Assembly (NCBI RefSeq): GCF_001411555.2
Contig: NC_049909.1
Location: 2,837,875 to 2,901,874 of the forward strand
Origin: Juglans regia
Lineage: Eukaryota; Streptophyta; Magnoliopsida; Fagales; Juglandaceae
Length of the DNA: 64,000 bases
Direction of reading: 5' to 3'
Part shown: piece by piece, positions 11,797 to 22,500 of the stretch
Layout: each line of letters begins with the position of its first letter
Numbering within the stretch: position 1 is the stretch's first letter
The notes under the pieces: model-generated
Told to the model about the DNA's origin: nothing
Database searches by the model: none
Seen by the model: the letters and a program-made list of their open reading frames with translations, nothing else
Made by a program: the position numbers and the translations under genes

Positions 11797-14050
11797 AAAA
11801 TTTTAGAGATAGCTTCATATTCTTTCTGACTGCTAAGGATTTTTGTCTATATAGTTGAAGGCGTAGAAATACCCAATCCCCTATAGCAAAGGATCTCTCA
11901 GTATGTCTTTTATCAAATTGAGTCTTCATTCTGTCTTGAGCCAGTACTAAATTACTTCTCAGGGTGTCTAAGATCTGTTCTCGGGTTCTGAAAATCTCTT
12001 CCACAGCTTCATTAGATGATAGGCCTGGAATATAGTCTTGTAGCTTGGTTGGTGGCACTCCATAAATAGCCTCATATGGGGTGAGTTTGGTTGAGGCATG
12101 GAAGGTGGTATTATACCACCATTCAGCCAAGGGCAACCACTCAACCCATTGTCTTGGTTTGTCTCCTGAAAAACACCTCAGGAAATGTTCTAAACATTTA
12201 TTGACAGCCTCAGTTGGACCATCACTCTGAGGATGGTAAGCTGAAGAATATGAGAGGTTCACAGCTTGGAGTTTGAAAAATTCTCTCCAAAAAGAACTTG
12301 TAAATGTAGAACCTCTCTCCGAGACAATGCTTTTAGGCATTCCATGAAGTCTAAAAATATTATTCATGAAAACAGACGCTACTTTAGCTGAAGTAAAGGG
12401 ATGCTTCAAGGCCAAGAAATGAGCATACTTGGATAATCGATCTACAACCACCATGATCACTGAGTAGCCTTTAGAGGAAGGCAATCCCTCTATAAAATCC
12501 ATGGAAATGTCTGTCCAAATTTGTTGAGGAATTGATAAGGGTTGTAGCAACCCAACTGGAAGGACAGTTTCACTTTTGTTTCTTTGACAGATCTCACATT
12601 TCTTAATAAATCTTCTTATCTCAGATTTCATGCCTGGCCAATAAAAATCACTTCTAGCTCGATGTAATGACTTGTGAAATCCTGAATGACTAGCATTAGG
12701 ACTTGCATGAATGAAGTGCAAGATTTTCAGTTTTAACTCAGCACAATCAGGGATGTAAATCCTTCCCTTTCTAAATAAAACCCCTCCTTTCCAAGAATAA
12801 CTCACATTGGAGGAGGAAGTCTGCTGTATTTGAGGAAGTTGCTGTACCATTTGGTCAGTCGTATAAGCTTTCTTGATGTCTTCTAACCAAACTGGGTTGG
12901 GAACAGTTATGGTGAGTAACATTGAGTCTTCTTCAGTTGCACCTTGCCTGGATAATGCATCAGCAACCTTATTATCCACACCTTTCTTGTACTCGACAGA
13001 AAAGTCATAACCAAGCAACTTTGACAGCCACTTTTGTTGAGCAGGAGTGCCAATCTTTTGCTCCAATAAATACTTCAAGCTGTGATGATTAGTCTTCACA
13101 ATGAAGGAGCCTCCAAGCAAATAAGGTCTCCATTTCTTGACTGCCACTACTAATGCCAGGAATTCTTTTTCATAGGTTGACAGCATCAAGTGTCTACCTT
13201 TCAAAGCTTGGCTTAAGAAGGCTAATGGCCTTTGGTCCTGCATTAACACAGCTCCTACACCACTAGCACACGCATCACATTCAATTATAAATGGTTTAGA
13301 AAAATCAGGTAAGGATAAAACAGGAGGTTGAGTTACAGCTTGTTTAAGGTGTTCAAAGGCAGTGGTTGCTTCAACAGTCCACTTAAAGGCTTCCTTTTTC
13401 AACAAGGCCGTGAGTGGGGCAGCTATGATGGCATAATGCTGGATGAATTTCCTGTAGTAGCCAGTCAAGCCAAGAAAACCCCTCAAAGCTTTCACAGTTT
13501 TTTGTATTGGCCATTGTAGCATTGAGTCCAGCTTTTTCTGATCTGCTCTGACTCTTTCCTTGGAAATGAGGTGCCCTAGATACTCGATCTCAATAGAAGC
13601 AAAGTGACACTTTGATTGTTTTGCATACAACTTATGGCTCTCCAAGGTATGTAAAACAGAAGCTAAGTGGCCCAAATGAGACTGAAAATCTCGACTGTAA
13701 ATCAGTATATCATCAAAAAACACAATGACAAATTTTCTCAAAAAGTGCCTAAAAACATCATTCATGAGGCCTTGAAATGTGGAGGGTGCATTAGTGAGTC
13801 CAAAGGGCATTACAAGGAACTCATAATGACCCTCATGTGTTCTAAAAGCTGTTTTTAGGATGTCTTCTTCCTTCATTCTAATCTGATGGTAGCCTGATCT
13901 AAGATCAATCTTAGAAAAGACACTTGCTTCAAAAAGTTCATCTAATAATTCATCTACCACTGGTATAGGATACTTGGTTTTAACTGTTGCCTCATTGAGT
14001 ACCCTATAATCTATACACATATGCCAAGAACCATCCCCTTTTCTTACCAA
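11762..14050 (-). pseudogene. Chromovirus reverse transcriptase, RNase H and integrase
   Basis: An open 762-codon stretch. The RT has FSKIDLRSGYHQIRM with Asp49, LVMPFGLTNAPSTFQ, and the FFDDILIYS box with Asp113/Asp114, so its catalytic triad is intact. RNase H has Asp259, Glu296 and Asp364, but the usual TDH is TNH, with Asn321 replacing an expected acidic residue. Integrase has zinc-binding His448, His455, Cys485 and Cys488 and catalytic Asp518 and Glu614, but the middle position is Glu578 (SERG instead of SDRG). The GPF/Y motif YGPF is at 752-755. It normally copies element RNA into DNA and inserts it. Stops and frame changes upstream and downstream, and the two catalytic changes, indicate a dead copy. 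The annotated first Met is internal to the ancestral polyprotein. Confidence 0.9.
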
Positions 14051-14115
14051 AAGTACAGGTGAAGAAAAGGGGGATTGACTGGGTCTTATAACACCTGACT
14101 GTAGTAGTTCTGTGA

Positions 14116-14841
14116 CTATTTTTTCAATTTCAGTCTTTTGATAAAGGGGTATCGATAGGGTCTTACACTCACTGGTGTTGTGCCTTGTTTTAATATAATT
14201 TGATGGTCATGAGACCTTGGAGGAGGAAGGCCTTTTGGTTCATCAAAAACCTTTTTGAATCTGGCCAGTAAGTCTAAAATATCCTGAGGTAGCTCAGTTG
14301 GTATCTCATGAGGCTGAATAGGTGTAATTTGCAAAAAGAGACCCTTAGAGTTTATTAAGGAAAGTGTAGCAATTTCAATGTCATCAATTAAATTGTGAGA
14401 AGTAGAAACTAACCCTGTTAAGGAAGTGAGGTTGTTCTTATAAGTAAACTGCATGTAAAGCTTAGCAAAATCCCATAAAATGGGACCTAAAGACAGCAGC
14501 CAATGGATTCCCAAAACGACATCACATCCACCCAGTTCCAAAAGCAGCAGTTCAGTTTCAAAGGTTGTGCCCTGAATGTGTAGATCCATTCCTTCACACC
14601 TGCCCACACTATGGATCATGTCACCATTTGCAATTCGGACTGGCATAGGACTAGAATCTTGAATTAGCAATCCACATTTCTTTGCTACTGTAGTATCCAC
14701 AAAGTTGTGGGTACTGCCAGTATCTATTAGAATGGTGACCCTTCTCTTCTTTAACTGACCAAAAACCTTCATTGTTTTTAAGCTAGGTGTTCCAACAATA
14801 GCTTGCACAGAGATGGATGCAATTCTAGCCGTATCTTGCAT
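14116..14841 (-). pseudogene. Chromovirus aspartic protease region
   Basis: A 241-codon frame with the retropepsin active site ILIDTGSTHNFVD (Asp40-Thr-Gly) and the later VVLGIHWLLSLG flap-side motif near residues 109-120. It would process the Gag-Pol precursor. Its 3' end reads toward the RT N-terminus but ends in a spurious tail because of a one-base frame change near 14,150. The RT frame (EKIVTELLQSGVIRPSQSP) continues in another phase. Protease and RT would be one frame in an active relative. Confidence 0.88.
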
Positions 14842-14959
14842 ATCTTTATCATCTATAGTGAACTGCTAGTCAGAATCATCCTCTGTATCCAATGGTTCTA
14901 GCTAAGACAAATCCATGGTTTCCAAGACATACAATCTTGGTTTAGAACATTTATTGGCC

Positions 14960-15958
14960 TTGCTGCCATTTTTCATCACAAAAGAAGCAAAGTCCTTTTT
15001 TCCTACAATCTTGCATCTGGGTGTCTGATAATCTTTGATAAGAAAGTTTAGGGGTAAATTGCCCCTTGGATGGGAGAGGGCCCAAAATTGAAGGAGTCTG
15101 AATTGGTCTCTATGAAGGAACTGATGAGTCAAAGAATTTGGTGCTCCAGGATTGTCGTGTACTAACATATTGCTCTTGAATCTTTGCAAGCCCAAATGCA
15201 TCATTTAAACTTTTGGGACTTAACATCCTCACGGGCAGCCTAACTTCATCCCTCAAGTCACTTAAAAAGCAGCTCAATTTATTTTTTTCAGAAATGCCTC
15301 TTACTCTATTTGAGATTAACTCAAATTCTGTTTTATAAGTTGTAATAGATCCCACTTGCTTTAATCGTGTAAGTGATTCCATAGGATCATCATAGGGAGA
15401 TGAGCCGAAACGTACTTGAATTGCTTGGGTCAGATCCTCCCAAGAATGAAATACTCCTGCTTCACTGGCATCTTGAAATCATACCAATGCTTCATCATCC
15501 ATATGAAAGGAGGCAATAAAGATCCTTTGCCTTGGTGGCACTTGATGGTAGAGAAAGTATTGATTGGCCCAATATACCCAAGCCGAAGGATCTTTACCAG
15601 AAAATCTTGGAAACTCAATCTTGATGCCCCTCAAATTTGTTCTACCAACTAGTTCTCGAAAGGGAACCTCATCCCCACTGCCGTGTGTGTCATGGTTTCT
15701 GTCAACATTGTGCATGCCACTAACGTTTTTTGGAACCTCATCATGACCCACTGAACCATTAAGGGAAATCTTGGAAATCTGTTGCAAAATTTCTATAAAC
15801 CGGTGATCTTGTTTCTCTCTATCAAGTCTTGCCGTTTCTTGTTGTTGAACCAAGATAGCTATGGTGTCCTCGATTTGCGTTTGTTGACGATCGTGTTGCT
15901 GTTTAAGTTGGTTCAATGATTCGACCACCTGAGCATAAGATCGTGTGCCTTCTGCCAT
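14960..15958 (-). pseudogene. Chromovirus gag, interrupted by stops
   Basis: Begins at the ATG at 15,956-15,958 (MAEGTRSY), immediately next to the PBS. A coiled-coil-like Gln-rich N-terminus (LKQQHDRQQTQ) is followed by the capsid signature FPRFSGKDPSAWVYWANQYF and continues in the same phase past a TGA at about 15,479-15,481 (where a Trp codon is expected) to ITTYKTEFELISNRV and LSDLRDEVRL. A second stop lies near 15,110. The CCHC zinc knuckle at about 14,960-15,000 reads LCFFCDEKWQQG and then breaks at an extra base just before the His-Cys half. Gag normally forms the virus-like particle; this one cannot be made in full. Confidence 0.82.
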
Positions 15959-15972
15959 GGCTCTGGATACCA
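15959..15972 (-). other. Primer-binding site (initiator tRNA-Met type)
   Basis: The minus strand reads TGGTATCCAGAGCC two bases after the 5' LTR. It matches the common TGGTATCAGAGC site except for one inserted C. The gag ATG follows it without a gap. Confidence 0.8.
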
Positions 15973-15974
15973 AA

Positions 15975-16384
15975 TGTAATGGACCCAATATATCAACTAA
16001 ACTAGTGGAAAGGAAGAAGTAAGAAGATAATAAGAAGATGTAAAGAATTAGGAAGGAAGAGAGAGACTGAGAGAATTAGAGAGGATTGAAGAAGATTGAG
16101 ATCGAGAGAGAGATAAGTTTGCATGAATAACATCTGCGTTTCTTCCTTCATTGAATATGTTTTTATAGTTACTGCATGTGCAAAACGACATCGTTTACAA
16201 TTGTATCAAAATGCACGTTTCACTTATTCACTTATCAACTAAACGACCATGTCGTGCTTACCACTTTTATTTACATACAAACGACACTTGCACTAGACTT
16301 GCTAACAGAATTAACTAACATCTATATTAAGAGTTGTCTTCATGGTTCTGTTTCTCTCAACATCTGCATATTGCAGCCTTTACA
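15975..16384 (-). repeat. 5' LTR of the chromovirus
   Basis: Direct repeat of 11,035-11,445, adjacent to the PBS and therefore the 5' LTR of the minus-strand element. Confidence 0.9.
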
Positions 16385-16650
16385 CAAAGAAATCACAAAG
16401 AAGAAAAGAGATGGAGAGATAAAAAATGAAAAAAGTTCTATTACATTCCATATTCCCTTCCAATAGTCTCCTCCAGTGCATATACGTTCAAGCGTCCTTG
16501 ATAGGAGTAGACAACTTAGGCCGTGGGCCAGTTCTAATAACAAAAGCACATAATATATGTCCAAAGCACACGTCCAAACAAAAACCAAGCCAACATTGAG
16601 GTTGATAAATGTTCTAACTATAAGTTGCATGATTTTTTTTAAGAAAAAAA
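16385..16650 (-). repeat. Right part of the older LTR split by the chromovirus
   Basis: Sequence after the right LTR is AG-rich (GAAAAGAGATGGAGAGAT) and then CATATTCCCTTCCA. Read on the minus strand it would join across the insertion to the LTR end at 11,011-11,034. The outer edge is not resolved. Confidence 0.4.
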
Positions 16651-16953
16651 ACATTACATGTACTCCCTTAAATTACTATTTATTTTTCAGCATGACAACT
16701 GAACTATCAAAATTATCATTTAACCCGACGATTTGAAATTCTTATCTTTCAGACGTGACCACTGAAGCCAACATGCAGCTCGAGTGATTGATCCACCGAA
16801 AAGATAACTGTTATTTGTGGCTAAATTAAGTTTCCTCAAATCAAGTAATATTATATTTTCGAGTGAGAAACCTCTTGCGTCGGCCTTCCCAACTTAATGT
16901 ATGTTGTGGACCTGTGGTCCATTCTCACTTTTGCTATAAAAGAAAGAGAAATT

Positions 16954-17110
16954 CTAAATATAAGCTCCACATTCCTATACACCACTTAAAAGTATGTAAT
17001 TTTATATTTTTATCCTTATATTTTATGAAATATGAAATATGAAGTATGAGGATAAAAAAGTAAAATCATATGTTTTTAAATAATGTACAGAGTGTAGAAC
17101 TTCTGTATAG
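16954..17110. mobile_element. Palindromic MITE, about 157 bp
   Basis: The left arm from CTAAATATAAG to TATTTTTATCC (16,954-17,015) and the right arm from GGATAAAAAAG to CTGTATAG (17,050-17,110) are imperfect reverse complements over about 60 bp. The size, AT content and hairpin shape are MITE-like. No convincing target-site duplication was found. Confidence 0.6.
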
Positions 17111-17611
17111 CACGACTTAAGAAAACAAATATTATTGATGGTGTTTGGTTACGAGCATAGTACAGAGGGATTTAATACCAAGACTTGTAATCTTGTGTAG
17201 ACTGAGAAGTTGGAGAATGAAATGGGGAGAGTGAGATAGGTTTTCATGTTTTTGTCTATGAAAATCATGACCTCACATTCCATACCAGTTTTTTAACATC
17301 TCACTCATTCCCTCTTTGATGCCAAGAAAAAATAATTACCAGATGTAATATAAAAGCCAAGTTACAGTAGTGGAGTTTCAGGCTGAAACAAATTTAATGA
17401 GCTTTTAATATGCAGCAAGTGTGGCTTATTCTGTGACAGAAAAAAATTGAAAAAAAAAATATAGGAATCTAGAAAAGAGGTTTTAGCAAGATCTTATCTG
17501 ATGAAATACTTGAAACTTGTAAAGAATTAATGAAATGGTATCCAGAAACTTGTGTGTATACATGGTAGGAAACATCTTTACTGGGAACCATCATCACCAG
17601 GAGGGAAAAAT
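17111..17611. other. Intergenic and likely 3' UTR of the zinc-finger gene
   Basis: No ORF of note. On the minus strand downstream of the stop there is AT-rich sequence with an ATTAAA-like hexamer near 17,391, a possible polyadenylation signal for the gene at 17,612-19,207. Confidence 0.35.
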
Positions 17612-19207
17612 TTAGTTAGAGATCAAACCCACCAAGGCCTCATGCTCTTGGTTGCTTCCCATCCACCATGGCTGGAATCCGACGACACGGCGGTTGCTCT
17701 CTTCTTCAACTGGAGCAGGAAGATTAAGATCAAGAAAGTCCCGAATTTCGGGAACTGGTTTCTGTATTAGAATGGTAGGATTGTGTCTAGCCTCAGAACC
17801 ACGACCCAAGTGGGATCTTTTGTGACCTCCCAAGGCTTGGCCAGATGGAAAAACCTTGAGGCAAATTGGACACTCATGCCCCTTATTTTTCGAGGACCAT
17901 TTACCTGTCTCACTCTTTTCATCACAGCCAATAGCTCTTTTTTCTTGGTCAATGGGACTCTCATTGTTGCATGATTTGACGAGCTTACTATCAGTTGTAG
18001 AGTCAGGAGAGAGTTCAGTTTCGATGCTATTTTCACAGCTCTCAATTCTTGAAGCAAAGCAGCCTTTGATCTTTTTATGGCTAGCTCTATGCCCTCCAAG
18101 AGCTTGGTATGAGTGAAAGATTTTGTTGCAAGTAGTGCACTCAAAAACTTTGCTCCTCTTATGGGAATTCTTGCAGATTTCAGACTCTAAAGAATTAATA
18201 GTCAAACTTTTCAAGGACTTTGACCTCAATTCAGGATCATAGGAATTGTGGAACTTTCTCTTGCTTGAGTTATGCTTGATGGAAGCCAATTGAGCTTTAC
18301 TTGATGCAGTCTCCTTGGAGAAATTCTTACCCAATTCAACTTCAGAATCCTCAAATCCAAGTTGATCATCGACCCGAGAACTCTTTTTTCTCATATCATC
18401 ATTGAAAAATCCATCATTGGAAGTTTCACCTCTATTTCTACTAGACCGACTTTTTGAGATGCCATAAGCACAAAATTCTGACTGTGTCCCTTTAAGATCC
18501 TCAGAATCCAAATTACCAGGCTCCAACTTATTATCACTAATTTTCTTCACTTTCACAGTTTCAATACCATTACAGACAGAAATCATGGCCTTAGTCTTAG
18601 AAATTCGTTGAGTTTGAAAAGCTCCTTGGGCTTCCAAGTAGACAGAATTATTATCAGAAGATTCAGCAGCAGAATTCAAACAACCCCAATGACCCACATC
18701 CCTAGAAAGCATCATTAAGCACATAGCAACCTCCTCTTGTTCTTCCTCAATCTCAGAAGCAGAAGAGGAAGGATTAGCAAAAGAGAAAAAAGAAGAGGTT
18801 GAAGAGGCCATGTACCTTGTCTTTCTATCCAATCTCCTTCTTCGATTATTGTCAGATTCACTGTAAATGACCACCTTCTGGTTAGCATTGGTCAATGATG
18901 CTTGATCCTCCAATAGCTTGTCATGAGGTGATGTCTCTTCACCTGAATCTGCGAGTCTCCTAGTCTTTTTTGGGTTCTCTCTGAGGCCATAACCAGTTTG
19001 AGTTCCAGGTTCCAAAAACACGTCAGAGTCCTTAGTCTGGTTTCTCCCACTGTTGAAAGATGAGAACTTTATTCTGCTGATTTTTTCATCTGTTTCAACT
19101 GAATTAATGGTCAAATGAGACCTCATATGACCTCCCAAAGATCTACCACAAGGGAACCTCTTGCTGCAGAACTTGCATACATGTACTAATGCTCGACTTT
19201 CTTCCAT
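17612..19207 (-). CDS. C2H2 zinc-finger transcription factor, ZAT4/ZAT9-like, single exon
   Basis: Uninterrupted 531-aa frame, no intron needed. It has three plant-type C2H2 fingers: finger 1 Cys11/Cys14/His27/His31 with RSLGGH, finger 2 Cys357/Cys360/His373/His377 with QALGGH, and finger 3 Cys446/Cys449/His462/His466 with QALGGH. Near the C-terminus LDLNLP (492-497) is an EAR repression motif that recruits TOPLESS-type corepressors in this family. The ZAT-typical EEVAMCLMMLSRD is at 158-170. Basic clusters RRRRLDRK (122-129) and SKRKFH (315-320) may be nuclear-localisation signals. The early finger plus two distant C-terminal fingers matches the three-finger ZAT1/4/9 subgroup rather than two-finger ZAT10/12 proteins. 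It is expected to be a nuclear DNA-binding repressor, often stress-linked in the family. The start is the first Met before finger 1. No damage is seen, and it is the only convincing host gene here. Confidence 0.95.
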   Translation of the reverse strand: MEESRALVHVCKFCSKRFPCGRSLGGHMRSHLTINSVETDEKISRIKFSSFNSGRNQTKDSDVFLEPGTQTGYGLRENPKKTRRLADSGEETSPHDKLLEDQASLTNANQKVVIYSESDNNRRRRLDRKTRYMASSTSSFFSFANPSSSASEIEEEQEEVAMCLMMLSRDVGHWGCLNSAAESSDNNSVYLEAQGAFQTQRISKTKAMISVCNGIETVKVKKISDNKLEPGNLDSEDLKGTQSEFCAYGISKSRSSRNRGETSNDGFFNDDMRKKSSRVDDQLGFEDSEVELGKNFSKETASSKAQLASIKHNSSKRKFHNSYDPELRSKSLKSLTINSLESEICKNSHKRSKVFECTTCNKIFHSYQALGGHRASHKKIKGCFASRIESCENSIETELSPDSTTDSKLVKSCNNESPIDQEKRAIGCDEKSETGKWSSKNKGHECPICLKVFPSGQALGGHKRSHLGRGSEARHNPTILIQKPVPEIRDFLDLNLPAPVEEESNRRVVGFQPWWMGSNQEHEALVGLISN

Positions 19208-20060
19208 TGAAGGAATAATACACAGATCAGAGTGACAAAGGAAGCTTAGATTATATATGATTTGGAATTACAATACTGAAAGGCCAAAATTATAAACAGA
19301 GGAAGAAGGAAAAGAGAACAGCTGGCCCAACTCAGAAACTTAGGCTGGAATCTCAAATCTGGCTAGAAAATTGTGTTAGATCATGGTTTCTAATTGCTTG
19401 CGGGACTAATCAGCGAAGAACCCATCTAAGACTTCAACAGAATTGCGGGCAGAAATCAAGATCTGATGCAGAAGAAAAGGAGGATAGGAGAGGCCAAGTA
19501 AATGAGTAATAGCTAGATTCTCTCAGTGGTACCTCATTCTTGAAGGGAAAAAAAAATAAAAATAAAATCAAACTTGAAGAAGGTGAGGGGTCTGTTACCT
19601 TTGTTGCTAAAAAAGGAGATGAACAAGCCAATGAAGACAAATTAAAAAAAGACTGGAATGAGCGAGCGAGCGCTTGTTTCTCTTTTGTCTCGCTACTCTC
19701 TCTGTATCTCTGGAATTGACTATATTTGGAGGAGATATCCATGCATGGAAGCAAAGATAAAAGAGAGAGAGAAGTAAAGATAGCAGCACGTGTACTCAAC
19801 CGAGGATCCTAGACCACCACAAATCTAACGGCTTCAGATACGTCCAGGTGAGCATCCCTAAGGAGGAGGAACCCACTAAAAACTAATTCAACTGCTCCTC
19901 TCCTTAACTATTCTTTGCTTTGTCTTGCTGTGAAGGAATAGTCTCATCTCTCTCTCTCTCTCTCTCTCTCTCATACACACACGCAGCTCTCACTTGAAAG
20001 GTTCCACTCTTCGGCAGTTACTCTTTTGGACTTTCTCCTTTACATATAAATTGACGAGCT
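19208..20060 (-). promoter_or_regulatory. Upstream region of the zinc-finger gene with (CT/GA)n
   Basis: Contains no other gene. A (TC)n tract at about 19,946-19,972 reads (GA)n on the gene strand, the kind of GAGA-like tract found in plant promoters and 5' leaders. ATATATAA-like sequence at 19,250-19,260 is only about 45 bp from the ATG, and TTTATATGTA lies near 20,040 on the gene strand. Either could be a TATA element; I cannot choose. ORFs at 19,434-19,799 are Ser/Leu-rich products of CT-rich leader sequence. Confidence 0.35.
19946..19972. repeat. (TC)n microsatellite
   Basis: About 13 uninterrupted TC units directly upstream of the zinc-finger gene. Confidence 0.95.
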
Positions 20061-20255
20061 TTGCTACACAACCTCCACCACACTCAATACTCCACACTTT
20101 TTTAAATTTTTTAAATTTTTAATATTTTAAAAAATTTTTTTTTTGAGTTTATTCTTTTTAAATTATTTATTCATTATTTATATAATAAATATTTAATAAA
20201 AGAAAAAAATAATAAAAATTAAAAATAATGTGGAGTGTGGAGGTTGTATGAATAG
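20061..20255. mobile_element. MITE with about 33-bp terminal inverted repeats
   Basis: The left end CTACACAACCTCCACCACAC and the right end GGAGTGTGGAGGTTGTATGA are inverted repeats that continue into T-rich and A-rich interiors (ACTCCACACTTTTTT against AATAATGTGGAGT). It lies about 0.85 kb upstream of the zinc-finger start. A duplicated target is not clear. Confidence 0.7.
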
Positions 20256-20842
20256 TAGGAAGTTGAATAGATTTTTTGTAAATTGATTTTTCACACGAAA
20301 TAATTGATTTTTCCAAAGAAATAATTGATTTTCCATGTTGGGTCCCCACAAGTTATCCTCAAACCTGTTCCTTCAGTTACCTATACATACAATTATCTAG
20401 TCACGTTCTAAGGGTGTTTCCGTAATTTTGAGTGCTTATCGGTCAGTGAAGAAATTGAGAGAAAGCATTTGCACGGTCCGGCCATATAAATCATATTGAA
20501 TGCACTTTTGTTTGGTTCTTGCTGCAATTTTGATGATTCTTTATTCTCACTTTTTATTTTTATTTTTAATTGATTATTTGTTAGCAGATGAAAATAAATT
20601 GTTAAGAACTAATCTAAATAATTTACAATAGAATACAAAAAGAAACAACAGATAAGGGCAAGAATTCATGTTAATCCCCTGATCCATAAACAAACCCTAA
20701 ATATTTAATTAGCATAAGCTGTCCATCTAGGCTTGTGGGTGCTTTTCTTTAATATTTTTAACTAAAGGATCATGGCAATCTACGTAGTCCATGTTTAACT
20801 CACTGTTAAATATAGTATTTTTAAAGTTTGTAAGTCTCGCAA
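20256..20842. other. AT-rich intergenic sequence
   Basis: No gene, RNA gene or repeat structure recognised. Confidence 0.4.
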
Positions 20843-21063
20843 AGTCTGTTTGAAAAAAAAAAAATTAAAGCTCACCATAAAAAAAAATAGACTTTATTTT
20901 CTGGATTCATAAATTCATTTCAACTTAACATTACAATTTTTTTAAATTCCAATACAAAATATAATAAACAATTCAACTCTCTCAAATCTCAAAATAATAA
21001 TAATATTAAAAAATAATATTTTATCATCTCAACTCAATTCATTTCAACATTCAAACGCAGTCT
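20843..21063. mobile_element. Degenerate MITE related to the insertion at 45,538
   Basis: Shares CAATACAAAATATAATAAAC, AATTCAACT, TCAAATCTCAAAA and AATAATAATATTAAAA with the MITE at 45,538-45,757. The ends AAGTCTGTTTGAA and TTCAAACGCAGTCTTA are imperfect inverted repeats. Confidence 0.6.
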
Positions 21064-21690
21064 TACACAGCCTAAAACCATACCTATTATTTATCACCAG
21101 GATGTTTTTGTAGACAGATCACACGCTTGGACATGCAACCAGCATGGCCGATGTGCGAGTAACGGTTGCCGGCTGGCCTATGTTCATGATTGAAGCCGGC
21201 TCCCATCGCACTAACCGCAACGTGAATGTCTTATTAGCAATTTCTAATTGTGCCATTTCTGCCGGCATTTTAGTACAATGTTTAGCTGTAATTAAGTTGT
21301 CCATGCGTGATTGGATTGTTACCTTCCCTTTTCTTTTTCTTCTTTTTTCTTTTTCTTTTTGTGATTAATGGATTAGGAGAGAGAAGAGTATCCTTCCATA
21401 CAAAGTGATTAGAGAGAAAAATGCAAAGGATTGTTGATATTCTTTCTGATTTTCTACTGCCACATGTGCGTATATGCATTTGGTTGTGTGGTGCGCACTA
21501 TATCTTGTGAGCCAATTATGCTCTTGTTAATTATTGATGAACAACCCCCCATAGGCATTAATATTCACTTGTTCTTTTGTTCAGATTCTAGGTTGGTTGA
21601 AGTAGTTGTTGAGCTTTTGGAATTAATGATATCTATCTTTTCAAATAACAAATCGATCTATTCAATACTAAAGTATTGATGTATTGTTAG
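21064..21690. other. Intergenic sequence with a GC-richer patch at 21,119-21,304
   Basis: At 21,119-21,304 a block richer in GC than its surroundings is open on both strands (61 codons minus, 74 plus). I do not recognise either product. No splice or flanking-exon evidence makes it a gene; it could be a fragment of a captured or ancient coding sequence. Confidence 0.3.
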
Positions 21691-21850
21691 ATACAGTTAT
21701 ATGTTATGTAAATATTATGTATTTTTTTTAAAAAAATATAAGATCTACTATTAAAAAATTAATTTTATTCATGTGAATCTTATATTTACTCATTTAAAAA
21801 AAAAAAAAACTTATCATTACAAATATTATTTCGCTTATTCTATTAGTATT
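21690..21850. mobile_element. Copy of a MITE core also seen at 28.0 and 45.8 kb
   Basis: ATCTACTATTAAAAAATTAA, TTCATGTGAAT and TATTTACTCATTT match the conserved core at about 28,058-28,110 and 45,790-45,845. Flanks here are AT-rich and the ends are not resolved. Confidence 0.45.
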
Positions 21851-22500
21851 AATGCTACTTTTCCTTCTTGATTTTGCTGATATGACTGGGGATGAAAAAC
21901 AATATAACTCTTGATCTTATCAATATGTATCTTCAATTAGTGAAATATGGTAGCAAATTCCAAAAAAGGAGGAAGAAAATTCTTTCTTATTAGGCAATAG
22001 GGCTCCTTTTCCTTTTTTGGGTTTCTTTTTGCCTTTTGTGGAGGTCTCCTTTTCCTCCTAGGGGTGTCTTGTGCTAAACTAATGGGTACAACTGCCGTGG
22101 CCCGTGGCAGTGGAAACTTCACTTCAGAGTGAAGAGTGCTGTCCCTTCAAAAGTGATGCTCAAATTGACAAGTACACTGCTTGCAAGGAAAGATTGATCA
22201 TTCCTTTCTAAAACATCAGGACTTGAAGAGAAGATGCTCTATGTTGCGCTTATTTATATGCTTGCTCAACTTCTGACTCCTCCTTCCTATTCCTCATCAT
22301 CTACGACAAATTCCCAACATTAATTTGTTTATAACAGCCAGTAAATGTCACATTTTGACTAGCAGATCCACCACTGCTCATTTATCTCAATCGACTGCAC
22401 TATAGTGTAAATTAGCTCCACTAGGAACTCAAACTATTCATTGGGTAATAAGGAAGTAATTCATAGTTGCAGTTTATACACCGGCAACAAGGAATAAAAA
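21851..22500. other. Intergenic sequence, no gene recognised
   Basis: A 61-codon minus ORF (21,937-22,122) has basic composition only and no recognisable domain. No structure found. Confidence 0.35.

Larger units (their letters stand above)
11035..16384 (-). mobile_element. Chromodomain Ty3/gypsy retrotransposon, near full length, defective
   Basis: Two LTRs of about 410 bp (TGTAAT...TTTACA) bound an internal region with, on the minus strand, PBS, gag, protease, RT-RNase H-integrase and chromodomain, then a polypurine tract. The domain order and C-terminal chromodomain identify a Ty3/gypsy chromovirus; the small size is Reina-like but the lineage is unassigned. Flanks are AAAAG (11,030-11,034) and CAAAG (16,385-16,389), a one-mismatch 5-bp duplication. 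By eye the LTRs differ at about 13 sites plus one indel in 410 bp (about 3%), so the insertion is fairly recent but not new. Stops and frameshifts in gag, at the protease/RT junction and before the chromodomain make it non-autonomous. Confidence 0.93.

Noticed and set aside
17767..18144. 125-codon minus ORF overlapping the zinc-finger gene
   Set aside because: Out-of-frame shadow of the zinc-finger coding sequence.
19434..19799. 121-codon Ser/Leu-rich minus ORF upstream of the zinc-finger gene
   Set aside because: Driven by CT/GA-rich leader sequence; no domain and an overlapping frame is also open.
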